Part shown: positions 25,096-31,974 of the stretch, piece by piece
Numbering within the stretch: the first letter of the stretch is position 1
How the letters are laid out: the number at the start of each line of letters is the position of its first letter
Assembly (NCBI GenBank): GCA_021790195.1
Contig: JAJYIF010000009.1
Location: 1-64,000 of the forward strand
Direction of reading: 5' to 3'
Length of the DNA: 64,000 nucleotides
Source of the DNA: Nitrospirota bacterium
Lineage (GTDB): Bacteria; Nitrospirota; Thermodesulfovibrionia; Thermodesulfovibrionales; UBA9159
Position numbers and translations under genes: made by a program
Notes under the pieces: generated by a model
Told to the model about the DNA's origin: nothing
What the model saw: the letters and a program-made list of their open reading frames with translations, nothing else
Database searches by the model: none

Positions 25096-26199
25096 TTATT
25101 TCTTGCTTTTGCCTTCTTGTTTCTGACTGCCGACTTGTTTCTCTTCTGAATTCTGACTCCTGACTCCTGTATTCTCTTCTTTCAGGTACTGGAACACCTG
25201 GACCCGTTTATTCAGAGAGTCGGCAACGTATATCTTATCGTTTTTGTCTATCCACATCTGCATTGGCAATAGAAAAAGACCGGGACCGCTGCCGTTGCTG
25301 CCGAATACCATCAGCAGCCGGCCTTTCTGGTCGAATATCTGAACGTTGCCGAAATTGCCGTCGGACACATAGATATGCCCTTCGGAATCAACCGCAATCC
25401 CGTATGGTCTTGAAAAAAAGCCCGGCGAGTCGCCGAGGCCGCCGAACGCCCTGATAAAGAAGCCATCAGGGCCGAATATCTTTACCTTGAAGTTCATTGT
25501 GTCCGCAACATACACCTTGCCTTCTCTGTCGACATAGACCTGTCCGGGGATATAAACCTCATTGTCCTTGTTCCCTGACTTTGCTATAGTCGATATGAAA
25601 TTGCCGTTCATGTCGAATGCCCGGAGCTCGCTTAGTTTGGAATCTGTGACGTAAATCCTTCCTCTGTCCTCGTCGACTGCCACTCCCACAGGGTTCCTGA
25701 AAAACCCCGGCTTCTGGCCTATAACAAACCGGATCTTCCCTGTATTAAGGTCATATGCGGTCACCCTTTTTGAAGCGATGGAGGCATAAAGGAGCAGGTT
25801 GGACTTCGGGGCTATTGCTATCCCCATGGGCTGGGCCGGCGGCTCTTCGGCCCCCTCGCCGAAAAACCCGAGCCTCTTGTGCGTCAAATCGAATACAAAG
25901 ATCTGGTTGCGTATTGTGTCGGCGACATAGATATTGCCCATTCCGTCCACGGCAACTCCCTGCGGCCTCACCAGGCTTTGTCCTACATCGACTCCCACAA
26001 GAGATTCCAGAAAGGGATTTCGTTCCGCGATATCTATCGCAGCGGAATAGGCCCCGAGCCATTTTATCCTCGGCTTGTCCGGCGGCAGGGGCCAGACAAG
26101 GTCCTTCGGCGCCTCAGCCTGCTGCGGCGCACACGCAGAGAGCAGCGCAATGCATATGGAAAAACATATTAAAGCAGCAATTCTCAATTTACGGTTCAT
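25096..26199 (-). CDS. NHL-repeat beta-propeller lipoprotein, second copy
   Basis: Protein of 367 aa. Lipobox LLSAC (about residues 18-22), then WPLPPDKPRIKWL, shared with 14018-15136, and about six NHL blades (IYVADTIRNQIFVF; IYVTDSKLSELRAF; VYVADTMNFKVKIF; IYVSDGNFGNVQIF). ATG preceded by GGAGGATG. The C-terminal 25 residues (TGVRSQNSEEK...) are encoded by CAGGAGT-type repeats and probably form a disordered tail. It stands near a heptahaem cytochrome, repeating the NHL-cytochrome association seen twice already. Confidence 0.87.
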   Translation of the reverse strand: MNRKLRIAALICFSICIALLSACAPQQAEAPKDLVWPLPPDKPRIKWLGAYSAAIDIAERNPFLESLVGVDVGQSLVRPQGVAVDGMGNIYVADTIRNQIFVFDLTHKRLGFFGEGAEEPPAQPMGIAIAPKSNLLLYASIASKRVTAYDLNTGKIRFVIGQKPGFFRNPVGVAVDEDRGRIYVTDSKLSELRAFDMNGNFISTIAKSGNKDNEVYIPGQVYVDREGKVYVADTMNFKVKIFGPDGFFIRAFGGLGDSPGFFSRPYGIAVDSEGHIYVSDGNFGNVQIFDQKGRLLMVFGSNGSGPGLFLLPMQMWIDKNDKIYVADSLNKRVQVFQYLKEENTGVRSQNSEEKQVGSQKQEGKSKK

Positions 26200-26230
26200 A
26201 TATCATCCTCCGCTTCAGTTTATTGTTTCT

Positions 26231-26254
26231 GTCATTCCGGCTTGTCCGGAATCT
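26231..26254. repeat. GTCAT hairpin type 2, left bracket of GIY-YIG gene
   Basis: GTCATTCCGG-CTTG-TCCGGAATCT. The minus strand encodes IPDKPE plus TGA at the end of the GIY-YIG protein. Confidence 0.85.
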
Positions 26255-26549
26255 TTCCGCAAATGTCTTCGTACAAGTCTCTGAACGTTGAATTATTCTG
26301 CCTGACGAGGTCTATCTTCGCCTGCCTCTTCATATTCTTGATCTGCTTTTCTCTTATTATCGCAGCGAAACTATTCTCGCAAAACTCACAATATACAAGT
26401 TTGTGCAAGTGATACCTTGCTGTAAAGCAGTGAGGATTTAGATCGTTCTTATGTTCATAGACTCTTTTCATGAGATCTCCCGTCACTCCAACATAAAGAG
26501 TCGGTCTGCTGTTGGCCATTATATACACTGCAAAGTCCTTGCCCAACAT
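26232..26549 (-). CDS. Small GIY-YIG endonuclease
   Basis: I start at the ATG at 26549, which gives 105 aa, the same as the repaired gene at 15319-15641; upstream ATGs at 26567 and 26615 are possible. [20 protein letters not shown] is the GIY-YIG core, [11 protein letters not shown] carries the conserved Arg and Glu, and [12 protein letters not shown] follows. It belongs to the small stand-alone GIY-YIG (UvrC-N-like) family. Catalytic residues look intact. Bracketed by inverted GTCAT hairpins 26231-26254 and 26603-26626. Confidence 0.85.
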   Translation of the reverse strand: MLGKDFAVYIMANSRPTLYVGVTGDLMKRVYEHKNDLNPHCFTARYHLHKLVYCEFCENSFAAIIREKQIKNMKRQAKIDLVRQNNSTFRDLYEDICGKIPDKPE

Positions 26550-26602
26550 CAAAGCCAACCGCTCCATGCCGCATTGGCCCGACCAAGACATATTCTCAAG
26601 AA

Positions 26603-26626
26603 GGATTCCGAACAAGTCGGAATGAC
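26603..26626. repeat. GTCAT hairpin type 2, right bracket (inverted)
   Basis: GGATTCCGA-ACAAG-TCGGAATGAC. Compared with the inverted left copy it differs at two positions, G to A and C to T, which pair with each other in the stem, so the hairpin is preserved. Confidence 0.85.
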
Positions 26627-26683
26627 AAGAATGATTTGGCTGCCTCCGTGTCTCAGTGGTTGACAGTCTTTCTTAAATCGCAT

Positions 26684-27319
26684 TTAAAGTTCCTTATGGC
26701 AATACTTGCATAGCCCATATGCGTCTTTTGCCTTATATCTGAAAAGGTTGGGGCTGTCGGAGCTATGCGGGTCATGACAGCTTCCGCAGTAGAATACCTT
26801 GCCGGGCCGCGAAGGGTCCATAACAGGCTTTTGCCAAACCTTGACAATCCCTAGCGGATGAGCGCCGGACGCGGGATGGGGTTTCTTCAAGATCTTCGCG
26901 TGACATTCCAAACAACTATCGGCAGGCTTTTTCTTGAGCATGGCCATTTCATCGGAGGCATGAGGGTTATGGCAGCTCAGGCACTTGCCCTTTGCAACAG
27001 GCTCATGGACATTCTTCTTTGTAAATTCCAATTTGTCGTGGCAATTGAAGCATAAATCAGGCGGCTCAGCAGCAAGTCCTTTTGGAATGTTGTTTGTGAT
27101 CTTGTGCGGTTTTGATGAGGCATCTATACCGATATGGCACGCCTGGCATCCCAATTGAAGGGCCGGATGAACGACTGCTCCTTTCGAGATGTTGTCGTGA
27201 TCATGGCACGATGTAAGACAATTATCTTCCGCTGCAGCCCGACTGCAGGGCATGCTTCCGACAAGAAAGACCGCACCCGACAACAAAGAGATTAAAGCGA
27301 ATCCAACAAACTTTCCCAT
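26684..27319 (-). CDS. Heptahaem c-type cytochrome (paired CXXCH)
   Basis: Protein of 211 aa, signal peptide about 1-28. Sites: CLTSCH (a CX3CH), CQACH, CFNCH, CLSCH, CLECH, CGSCH and CKYCH. NPHASD and DPHSSD after two motifs are typical of doubled-CXXCH decahaem-like or NapC-linked electron carriers. Seven haems in about 180 residues is dense, so a compact periplasmic carrier is likely. No strong Shine-Dalgarno site seen; a TTGAAT-18-TAAATT element lies upstream at about 27340. Confidence 0.87.
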   Translation of the reverse strand: MGKFVGFALISLLSGAVFLVGSMPCSRAAAEDNCLTSCHDHDNISKGAVVHPALQLGCQACHIGIDASSKPHKITNNIPKGLAAEPPDLCFNCHDKLEFTKKNVHEPVAKGKCLSCHNPHASDEMAMLKKKPADSCLECHAKILKKPHPASGAHPLGIVKVWQKPVMDPSRPGKVFYCGSCHDPHSSDSPNLFRYKAKDAYGLCKYCHKEL

Positions 27320-27488
27320 AAAAATTCAACTAAGTTAATTTACCAGAGATGCAAGAGACAATTCAACAGGCCCGACGTATAAGGTCAAAAAGGTCAAAGG
27401 GTAAGTAGGTCAATAAGCGCCAGAACCCGAAGTCTTTCTTACTTACTAAGCTGTGCATAATAGTATTTACAGATTTATGGCTTTGTCC

Positions 27489-27557
27489 GTCATGCCCGAG
27501 GTTCTTTGTCGGGCATCCAAGTTCCTTAGAATGGATTCCCGCCTCCGCGGGAATGAC
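27489..27557. repeat. Facing GTCAT hairpin pair without a gene
   Basis: 27489-27518: GTCATGCCCGA...TCGGGCATCC. 27533-27557, inverted: GGATTCCCGC...GCGGGAATGAC. Two different stem sequences share the GTCAT tail and face each other 14 bp apart. Confidence 0.75.
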
Positions 27558-27648
27558 GACTACTTATGTACAGACCATTATGGGAACATTAATAACTTTT
27601 TGCACTTGGACCTCTTCGACCCGTCGAAAGAGGAATATTTCTTGCATA

Positions 27649-27657
27649 TGATATAAT
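27649..27657 (+). promoter_or_regulatory. Extended -10 promoter (TGATATAAT)
   Basis: TG-A-TATAAT with only 8 bp between it and the ATG at 27666. The transcript would be nearly leaderless. Confidence 0.55.
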
Positions 27658-27665
27658 TACGTGTT

Positions 27666-28607
27666 ATGTCTTTGCGTCATATAATAAGCGTTCTTCTGGT
27701 GTCCCTGGCCCTTAATGCCTGTGTCTCTGCGCCGGTCGTGAAGATGGGGGAGTATTATCCGAAGAAGGTCAAAAATCTCGACCGGATAGTGGGAGAGATA
27801 CAGGAAAGAAATAATACCCTCGAAAAGCACCCCGCGTGGATTTCTATGGCCGAGCAGGACATTATGTTGAAAAAGCTTCACGACCTTCCCGAATCAGACT
27901 ATTCATCGTACAAAAAGTATCTCGACGACGGGACCCTCTACATCATAGTGCACCCGGCCTATTCGGTCTTTTTCAGCGGCGGGGATTCTCCCCTGACGTC
28001 ACAGCTCCCGATAGACGCATTCCTGAACGAAACTGCGTTTACCTCGGGCCACAGGTTCATCCAGGAGCAGGAGAGGTCGATGAGGGACTTCCTGGAGATT
28101 ACCTCAACGAGAAAGAAACTCATAATACTCGTACTTCCCGGGGATTACAAAGACTTCATCGGCTATGTCTATAAAGACTCAACCGATGAGTACGCGAGGT
28201 ATATCAACAGCGTCACCAACAGCTCCGAATCCGTGATCTATCTCTATTCTAAGGAACCCAATAACGGACATTTGTCGGATGCATCAAAGAAGAGGATACT
28301 CAAATTTATCGAAGCCGTAAATCCCTCGTCTATTGTGATCGGGGGCGGCTATCTCGGCAGGTGCGTAGCTGATTTCTACAGCGACCTTGCGCCTCTTGTC
28401 GGCAAGGAAAAGTTGTCGGTGGCCGCCGAGATAACCGCCATCAGCTCGGAAGACCTCAGGAACTTCTCGGTGAGCGATTTTTTGAAAGACGGAAAACTCA
28501 ATATAACGGCGCTGAGGGAAGTAATAAACTCAAAGGACATGAAAGGAAGCTCCCTGAAGGATTTTATGAGGAGCTATAATAATTTCAGGACGCAGCAGAG
28601 GAGATGA
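27666..28607 (+). CDS. Lipoprotein of unknown function
   Basis: Protein of 313 aa with lipobox LALNAC (about residues 14-19), so exported and lipid-anchored. I recognise no domain. Mixed alpha/beta sequence with IIVHPAYSVFF, KLIILVLPGDY and SSIVIGGGYLGRC, the last like a Rossmann-type strand-loop. No cysteine pairs or haem sites. Preceded by an extended -10 promoter with almost no leader. Neighbours give no clear job. Confidence 0.75.
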   Translation: MSLRHIISVLLVSLALNACVSAPVVKMGEYYPKKVKNLDRIVGEIQERNNTLEKHPAWISMAEQDIMLKKLHDLPESDYSSYKKYLDDGTLYIIVHPAYSVFFSGGDSPLTSQLPIDAFLNETAFTSGHRFIQEQERSMRDFLEITSTRKKLIILVLPGDYKDFIGYVYKDSTDEYARYINSVTNSSESVIYLYSKEPNNGHLSDASKKRILKFIEAVNPSSIVIGGGYLGRCVADFYSDLAPLVGKEKLSVAAEITAISSEDLRNFSVSDFLKDGKLNITALREVINSKDMKGSSLKDFMRSYNNFRTQQRR

Positions 28608-28628
28608 CGGACAATCAAAGGCCATCCG

Positions 28629-28646
28629 GCCACAGAGGACACAGAG
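28629..28646. repeat. 9-bp-period repeat (CACAGAGGA family), left bracket
   Basis: GCCACAGAGGACACAGAG, continuing as GTCTCAGAGAA. Exact inverted match at 29185-29202. They bracket the GxxExxY gene. Confidence 0.85.
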
Positions 28647-28728
28647 GTCTCAGAGAAAATATGTGTCACTGAAAGGATCTTGAATCTATGCTCTCTGTAA
28701 CTGAATAGCTATAGAATTGAGGGGCAGC

Positions 28729-29094
28729 ATGTCTGACAGGCTTACCGAACAGATAATAGCTTCAGCAATCGAGGTCCATCGCATTCTTGGGCCGGGATTG
28801 CTTGAGTCCATATATGAGGAGGCTCTTTGCCATGAATTCTCAATGAGGGATATTGCCTTTGAGCGGCAAACGGAAGTTGATGTGCGTTACAAAGATAAGG
28901 TCATCAAAGGTCAAAGACTTGACCTCTTGGTGAATGGAGAAGTTGTAGTTGAGATAAAATCAGTGCGCAAACTGGAAGACGTTTTTACTGCTCAGGTATT
29001 GTCGTACCTGAAAAGTACCGGACTCAAACGCGGTTTGCTTCTGAATTTTGGAGAGGGCAGGTTAATTGACGGCGTCAAGAGGTTCTCAATATAA
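28729..29094 (+). CDS. GxxExxY protein (PD-(D/E)XK nuclease-like)
   Basis: Protein of 121 aa from the ATG behind GAGG; a TTG at 28717 lies in the ribosome site. AIEVHRILGPGLLESIYEEAL contains the naming motif G-x-x-E-x-x-Y as GLLESIY. RLDLLVNGEVVVEIKSV gives D-...-E-x-K, the nuclease-core pattern of this PD-(D/E)XK-related family. VLSYLKSTGLKRGLLLNFG is the conserved end. Biological role of the family is unknown. Bracketed by exact 18-bp inverted CACAGAGGA repeats. Confidence 0.88.
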   Translation: MSDRLTEQIIASAIEVHRILGPGLLESIYEEALCHEFSMRDIAFERQTEVDVRYKDKVIKGQRLDLLVNGEVVVEIKSVRKLEDVFTAQVLSYLKSTGLKRGLLLNFGEGRLIDGVKRFSI

Positions 29095-29184
29095 TTACGG
29101 AGGACATCCCGCACTGCTAGACAGGTCCGGTATAGCAGTGCGATTTCCCGCTTGTTCTTTGTATATTAAGGCAAACTCTGTGCT

Positions 29185-29202
29185 CTCTGTGTCCTCTGTG
29201 GC
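29185..29202. repeat. 9-bp-period repeat (CACAGAGGA family), right bracket
   Basis: CTCTGTGTCCTCTGTGGC: exact reverse complement of 28629-28646, located 90 bp past the GxxExxY stop. Confidence 0.85.
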
Positions 29203-29220
29203 AGAAGATTTCTTTTTTGT

Positions 29221-31032
29221 ATGAATGCTTTTTCCGTAAGAAGTTCGATTCTCAGTCGACTCCTGTTTCTTGTCCTCCTCTTTTTCGCTTTTTCGTTCTG
29301 GTTTCAAAAACTCGGCAATTTCGACTTCTGGTGGCACATAAAAACGGGACAATACATCATCGAGCACAGAGCGCTCCCGGATAAAGACCCGTTTACATAC
29401 ACCTTCCTCGAACATGACAAAGACGCGCCGGAAATGCCTGCTGTCGTCCTGAAATCGTATTGGCTGAGTCAGATTATATTCTTCCTTATCTATCAGCGCT
29501 TCGGCCCTCCCGGCATTATCCTCTTTAAGTCATCCGTTTTCGCTCTGATGCTGACCTTCCTCTGGAAGTATATGCGTGACCGCTCGGTATCTATGGCGCT
29601 TACCTTTATCATGCTCACCGGCTTCATCATATTTGCCAAAGAATTCATAGCAGAAAGGCCCCAGATATTCTCCTTCCTGTTCGCAGCAATTGTATTTTAT
29701 ATGCTGGAAGGTGTAAGGGAAGCGTATAGCGTGCAGCGCATAGCGAGTAGTAAAGAAGGTGAAACTATTAATAGTACACGCTACCCCTTACACGCTATAT
29801 GCTATTTCTTATTGCCTTTAATCATGCTCCTCTGGGCCAATATGCACCGTGGCTATATGGTAGGCATGGTCTTCATTCTTGTATATGCCTTCAGTCTGTT
29901 GCTCAGGAGGACCCCGGGTGACTCACGGCTCTTGCCGATCGCGGTCTATCTCGTCTCTTTGTTTGTAACGTTGCTGAATCCCGTAACATATCATCCCATC
30001 ACCTCTTTTATCTCATCTGAAATGAGCGGGTATCAAAATGAAGCGCTTGAGTTTAATCCGGTCTTCAAAGTGCTCCCGTTCCTCAACCGGAACTGGACCC
30101 CCTTTTTCTTGATGTTGGTCTTGGCGGCTGTAATTATCGCCGCAAGTTTGATATCCACGCTGCGACCAGTCGGCAGGCAAGGTTCTGAGTCTTCTGTCAT
30201 AACTCCCTCCTCTTATCTTAAGAGGGGAAGATCGGGGAGGGCGTTATCTTTTCTTCCCTTCGAGCATCTTATTCTTCTGATCGGGACAGCGGTTGCGTCG
30301 CTGAGTTCGATGAGATATTCGATGTTCTTCATGATCGTGGCTGTTCCGATTGTTACTGTCTATCTGAGCAGGAGGTTTGGAAGTGATTCACATAAGCCCT
30401 CTGCGGTCATAACCCCACCTTCACCTCCCCTTAACTTAAGGGGAGGACTGGAGGGGTTAAGAAGGAGAATGAAAAGTTATGAAACCTTAACTGTCATAAT
30501 ATTGTCCATTATCCTCCTTGTCCTTTCTCTTCGTTCCCCTCTCTTTACTCAATCCCGCAAAGACCTCATTGACTCGTCGGTCTTGCCTGTAAGAGCGGTT
30601 GAATTCCTGAAAGAGAAATCATTGCCTCCCAACATCTTCAACGATATCAACTGGGGAGGTTATATGATGTGGGAGCTTTATCCGAAATATCAGGTCTTCT
30701 CCGACACAAGGGCATTGAACCTGGAGATATACCGCCAGTACCTCAGCATTCTTCATGCAAACGAGACAATGCATCTCGGCGTGCCGGAGTGGAAAGCTCT
30801 CCTCGACATGTACGGCATAAATACCATCATCCATAGCACGGTGAATCCTTATTCAGGAGAGGTCTGGCCGTTGATGTCAAAACTCTTCAAGGACCCTGAA
30901 TGGCATCTTGTTTACATCGATGGGATAACGGCGATATTGGTGAGGAATGCGCAGCCCGGACTTCCCGAACTTCCAAAGAGCGAGCTTCTGAAGCAGGTGC
31001 GGTTGGAGGCATCGAAAGAGGACCGGCAATAA
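29221..31032 (+). CDS. GT-C-like membrane protein with three in-frame repeats
   Basis: Protein of 603 aa. FDFWWHIKTGQYIIEHRALP and FNDINWGGYMMWELYPKYQVF (core WGGYMMWELYP) assign it to the family of 20846, 22769 and 33637. About ten membrane segments. After YMLEGVREA the GCGTATA element (29721-29805) encodes YSVQRIASS...STRYPLHAI. Two more loop insertions, near residues 323-340 and 396-415, come from GTCAT palindromes (VITPSSYLKRGRSG; VITPPSPPLNLRGG). Shorter paralogue 33637 lacks all three, so they are probably dispensable. Presumed lipid-linked-sugar transferase. Confidence 0.8.
   Translation: MNAFSVRSSILSRLLFLVLLFFAFSFWFQKLGNFDFWWHIKTGQYIIEHRALPDKDPFTYTFLEHDKDAPEMPAVVLKSYWLSQIIFFLIYQRFGPPGIILFKSSVFALMLTFLWKYMRDRSVSMALTFIMLTGFIIFAKEFIAERPQIFSFLFAAIVFYMLEGVREAYSVQRIASSKEGETINSTRYPLHAICYFLLPLIMLLWANMHRGYMVGMVFILVYAFSLLLRRTPGDSRLLPIAVYLVSLFVTLLNPVTYHPITSFISSEMSGYQNEALEFNPVFKVLPFLNRNWTPFFLMLVLAAVIIAASLISTLRPVGRQGSESSVITPSSYLKRGRSGRALSFLPFEHLILLIGTAVASLSSMRYSMFFMIVAVPIVTVYLSRRFGSDSHKPSAVITPPSPPLNLRGGLEGLRRRMKSYETLTVIILSIILLVLSLRSPLFTQSRKDLIDSSVLPVRAVEFLKEKSLPPNIFNDINWGGYMMWELYPKYQVFSDTRALNLEIYRQYLSILHANETMHLGVPEWKALLDMYGINTIIHSTVNPYSGEVWPLMSKLFKDPEWHLVYIDGITAILVRNAQPGLPELPKSELLKQVRLEASKEDRQ
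29721..29805. repeat. In-frame 7-bp-period palindromic element
   Basis: Left arm GCGTATA, GCGTGCA, GCGCATA, GCGAGTA; right arm TACACGC, TACCCCT, TACACGC, TATATGC. Arms of about 30 bp, imperfectly complementary. Confidence 0.85.
30195..30446. repeat. Two in-frame GTCAT palindromes
   Basis: 30197-30225: GTCATAACTCCC then CCTCTT-ATC-TTAAGAGG. 30407-30446: GTCATAACCCC, then CCTCCCCTTAA-C-TTAAGGGGAGG with perfect 11-bp arms. Both keep the GT-C reading frame. Confidence 0.75.
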
Positions 31033-31038
31033 TGACTG

Positions 31039-31527
31039 CTAACGTCTTTTTTCCCCTCCGAGAAAACTGCAGAACTTTCTTGTTTCCCGATCGAACTTCT
31101 TATATGTTTTAACAAATATCTTTTCCAGCTCTTCAAGTTTCTTTTGATCCAATTGAAAGCCGTAAGCCTGCCTTACAACATGTCTGAACCCAAGGAACTT
31201 TAATAGATTCTGATACAACTCTTCTGATATAACGGGAGGCCTTATTCCTTTCATCTCAATAGTCATTGCATGGAGAAGCCTTTTGTGCCATCCCTCTCCT
31301 CTCGGGGCCCCTCCGTTCAACTCTTCTATTATGGTCCTGAGAATCTTTTCGGCGCCCATATAAAAATCGGCCATGAAGGACGCTTTAACTCTTAACAGGT
31401 AGACGTCCATATGGCCGGAATATTTATCGACAAAATCCCCGTACTCGTCCATTAATCTCGAAACCTCTTCAAGCTCCGCGAGAAGCTCTGTCTTTATCCT
31501 TTGAAGGAAAAGCTCATCTTTTTTCAT
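31039..31527 (-). CDS. HepT-like HEPN-domain toxin
   Basis: Protein of 162 aa, all-helical. RGEGWH gives the R-x4-H pattern and FLGFRHVVRQAYGFQLD is the family signature of long HepT-like proteins. HEPN toxins are usually RNases. Start ATG lies inside the end of the nucleotidyltransferase gene (14-bp overlap). Forms a TA module with 31514-31858. Confidence 0.8.
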   Translation of the reverse strand: MKKDELFLQRIKTELLAELEEVSRLMDEYGDFVDKYSGHMDVYLLRVKASFMADFYMGAEKILRTIIEELNGGAPRGEGWHKRLLHAMTIEMKGIRPPVISEELYQNLLKFLGFRHVVRQAYGFQLDQKKLEELEKIFVKTYKKFDRETRKFCSFLGGEKRR

Positions 31528-31858
31528 AGAGCACCTTCCCCTTTTCTATCTTCCCTCTCATGGACCGCGCCGCATTTTCGATGGGTATGATATCGACGTC
31601 GAATTCATCTGCAGCCGAAAGAAGATCTCCCACCGCCTTGAAATAGAGTTTATCGGGGAGCCCCTCCACGCAAAGATCGATATCCGAATGAAAGCCGAAG
31701 TGGTCTTTATCGGCAAGAGAGCCTATCAGAATGATTTTTTTTACATGATATCTTCTGATAAGCATAGTCGTTATTCTTCTTAAAGCCGACCGGGCCCTGA
31801 GAAATCTTTGGTTTCGCAGGTTTGAAATGCCGGATGCCACATCGTCCAGGGTGACCAT
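31514..31858 (-). CDS. MntA-like nucleotidyltransferase antitoxin
   Basis: Protein of 114 aa. ILIGSLADKDHFGFHSDIDL holds the G-S...D-x-D motif of minimal nucleotidyltransferases, with 11 residues between GS and D where 10 is usual. DVDIIPIENA gives the third acidic residue. MntA-type proteins neutralise HepT by AMPylation (family knowledge). ATG behind AGAGGAAAGAG; extended -10 promoter at 31877-31885. Confidence 0.82.
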   Translation of the reverse strand: MVTLDDVASGISNLRNQRFLRARSALRRITTMLIRRYHVKKIILIGSLADKDHFGFHSDIDLCVEGLPDKLYFKAVGDLLSAADEFDVDIIPIENAARSMRGKIEKGKVLYEKR

Positions 31859-31876
31859 TACTCTTTCCTCTATAGA

Positions 31877-31885
31877 ATTATAGCA
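31877..31885 (-). promoter_or_regulatory. Extended -10 promoter of HEPN/NTase module 1
   Basis: Minus strand TG-C-TATAAT, 18 bp upstream of the ATG at 31858. The same TGCTATAAT precedes module 2. Confidence 0.65.
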
Positions 31886-31974
31886 CAGGCCCTGGAGCGA
31901 GTCCCAACCCGGAAAATAACATCCCCTATTGAGTTATAGTATCTTGTATGGTATCAAGGATGGGGAAATTATAA

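Larger units (their letters stand above)
27320..27665. other. Intergenic region with repeats and a promoter
   Basis: It holds GGTCAA-type 9-bp units (27380-27412), a facing pair of GTCAT hairpins (27489-27557) and an extended -10 promoter for the next gene. No protein gene. Confidence 0.6.
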
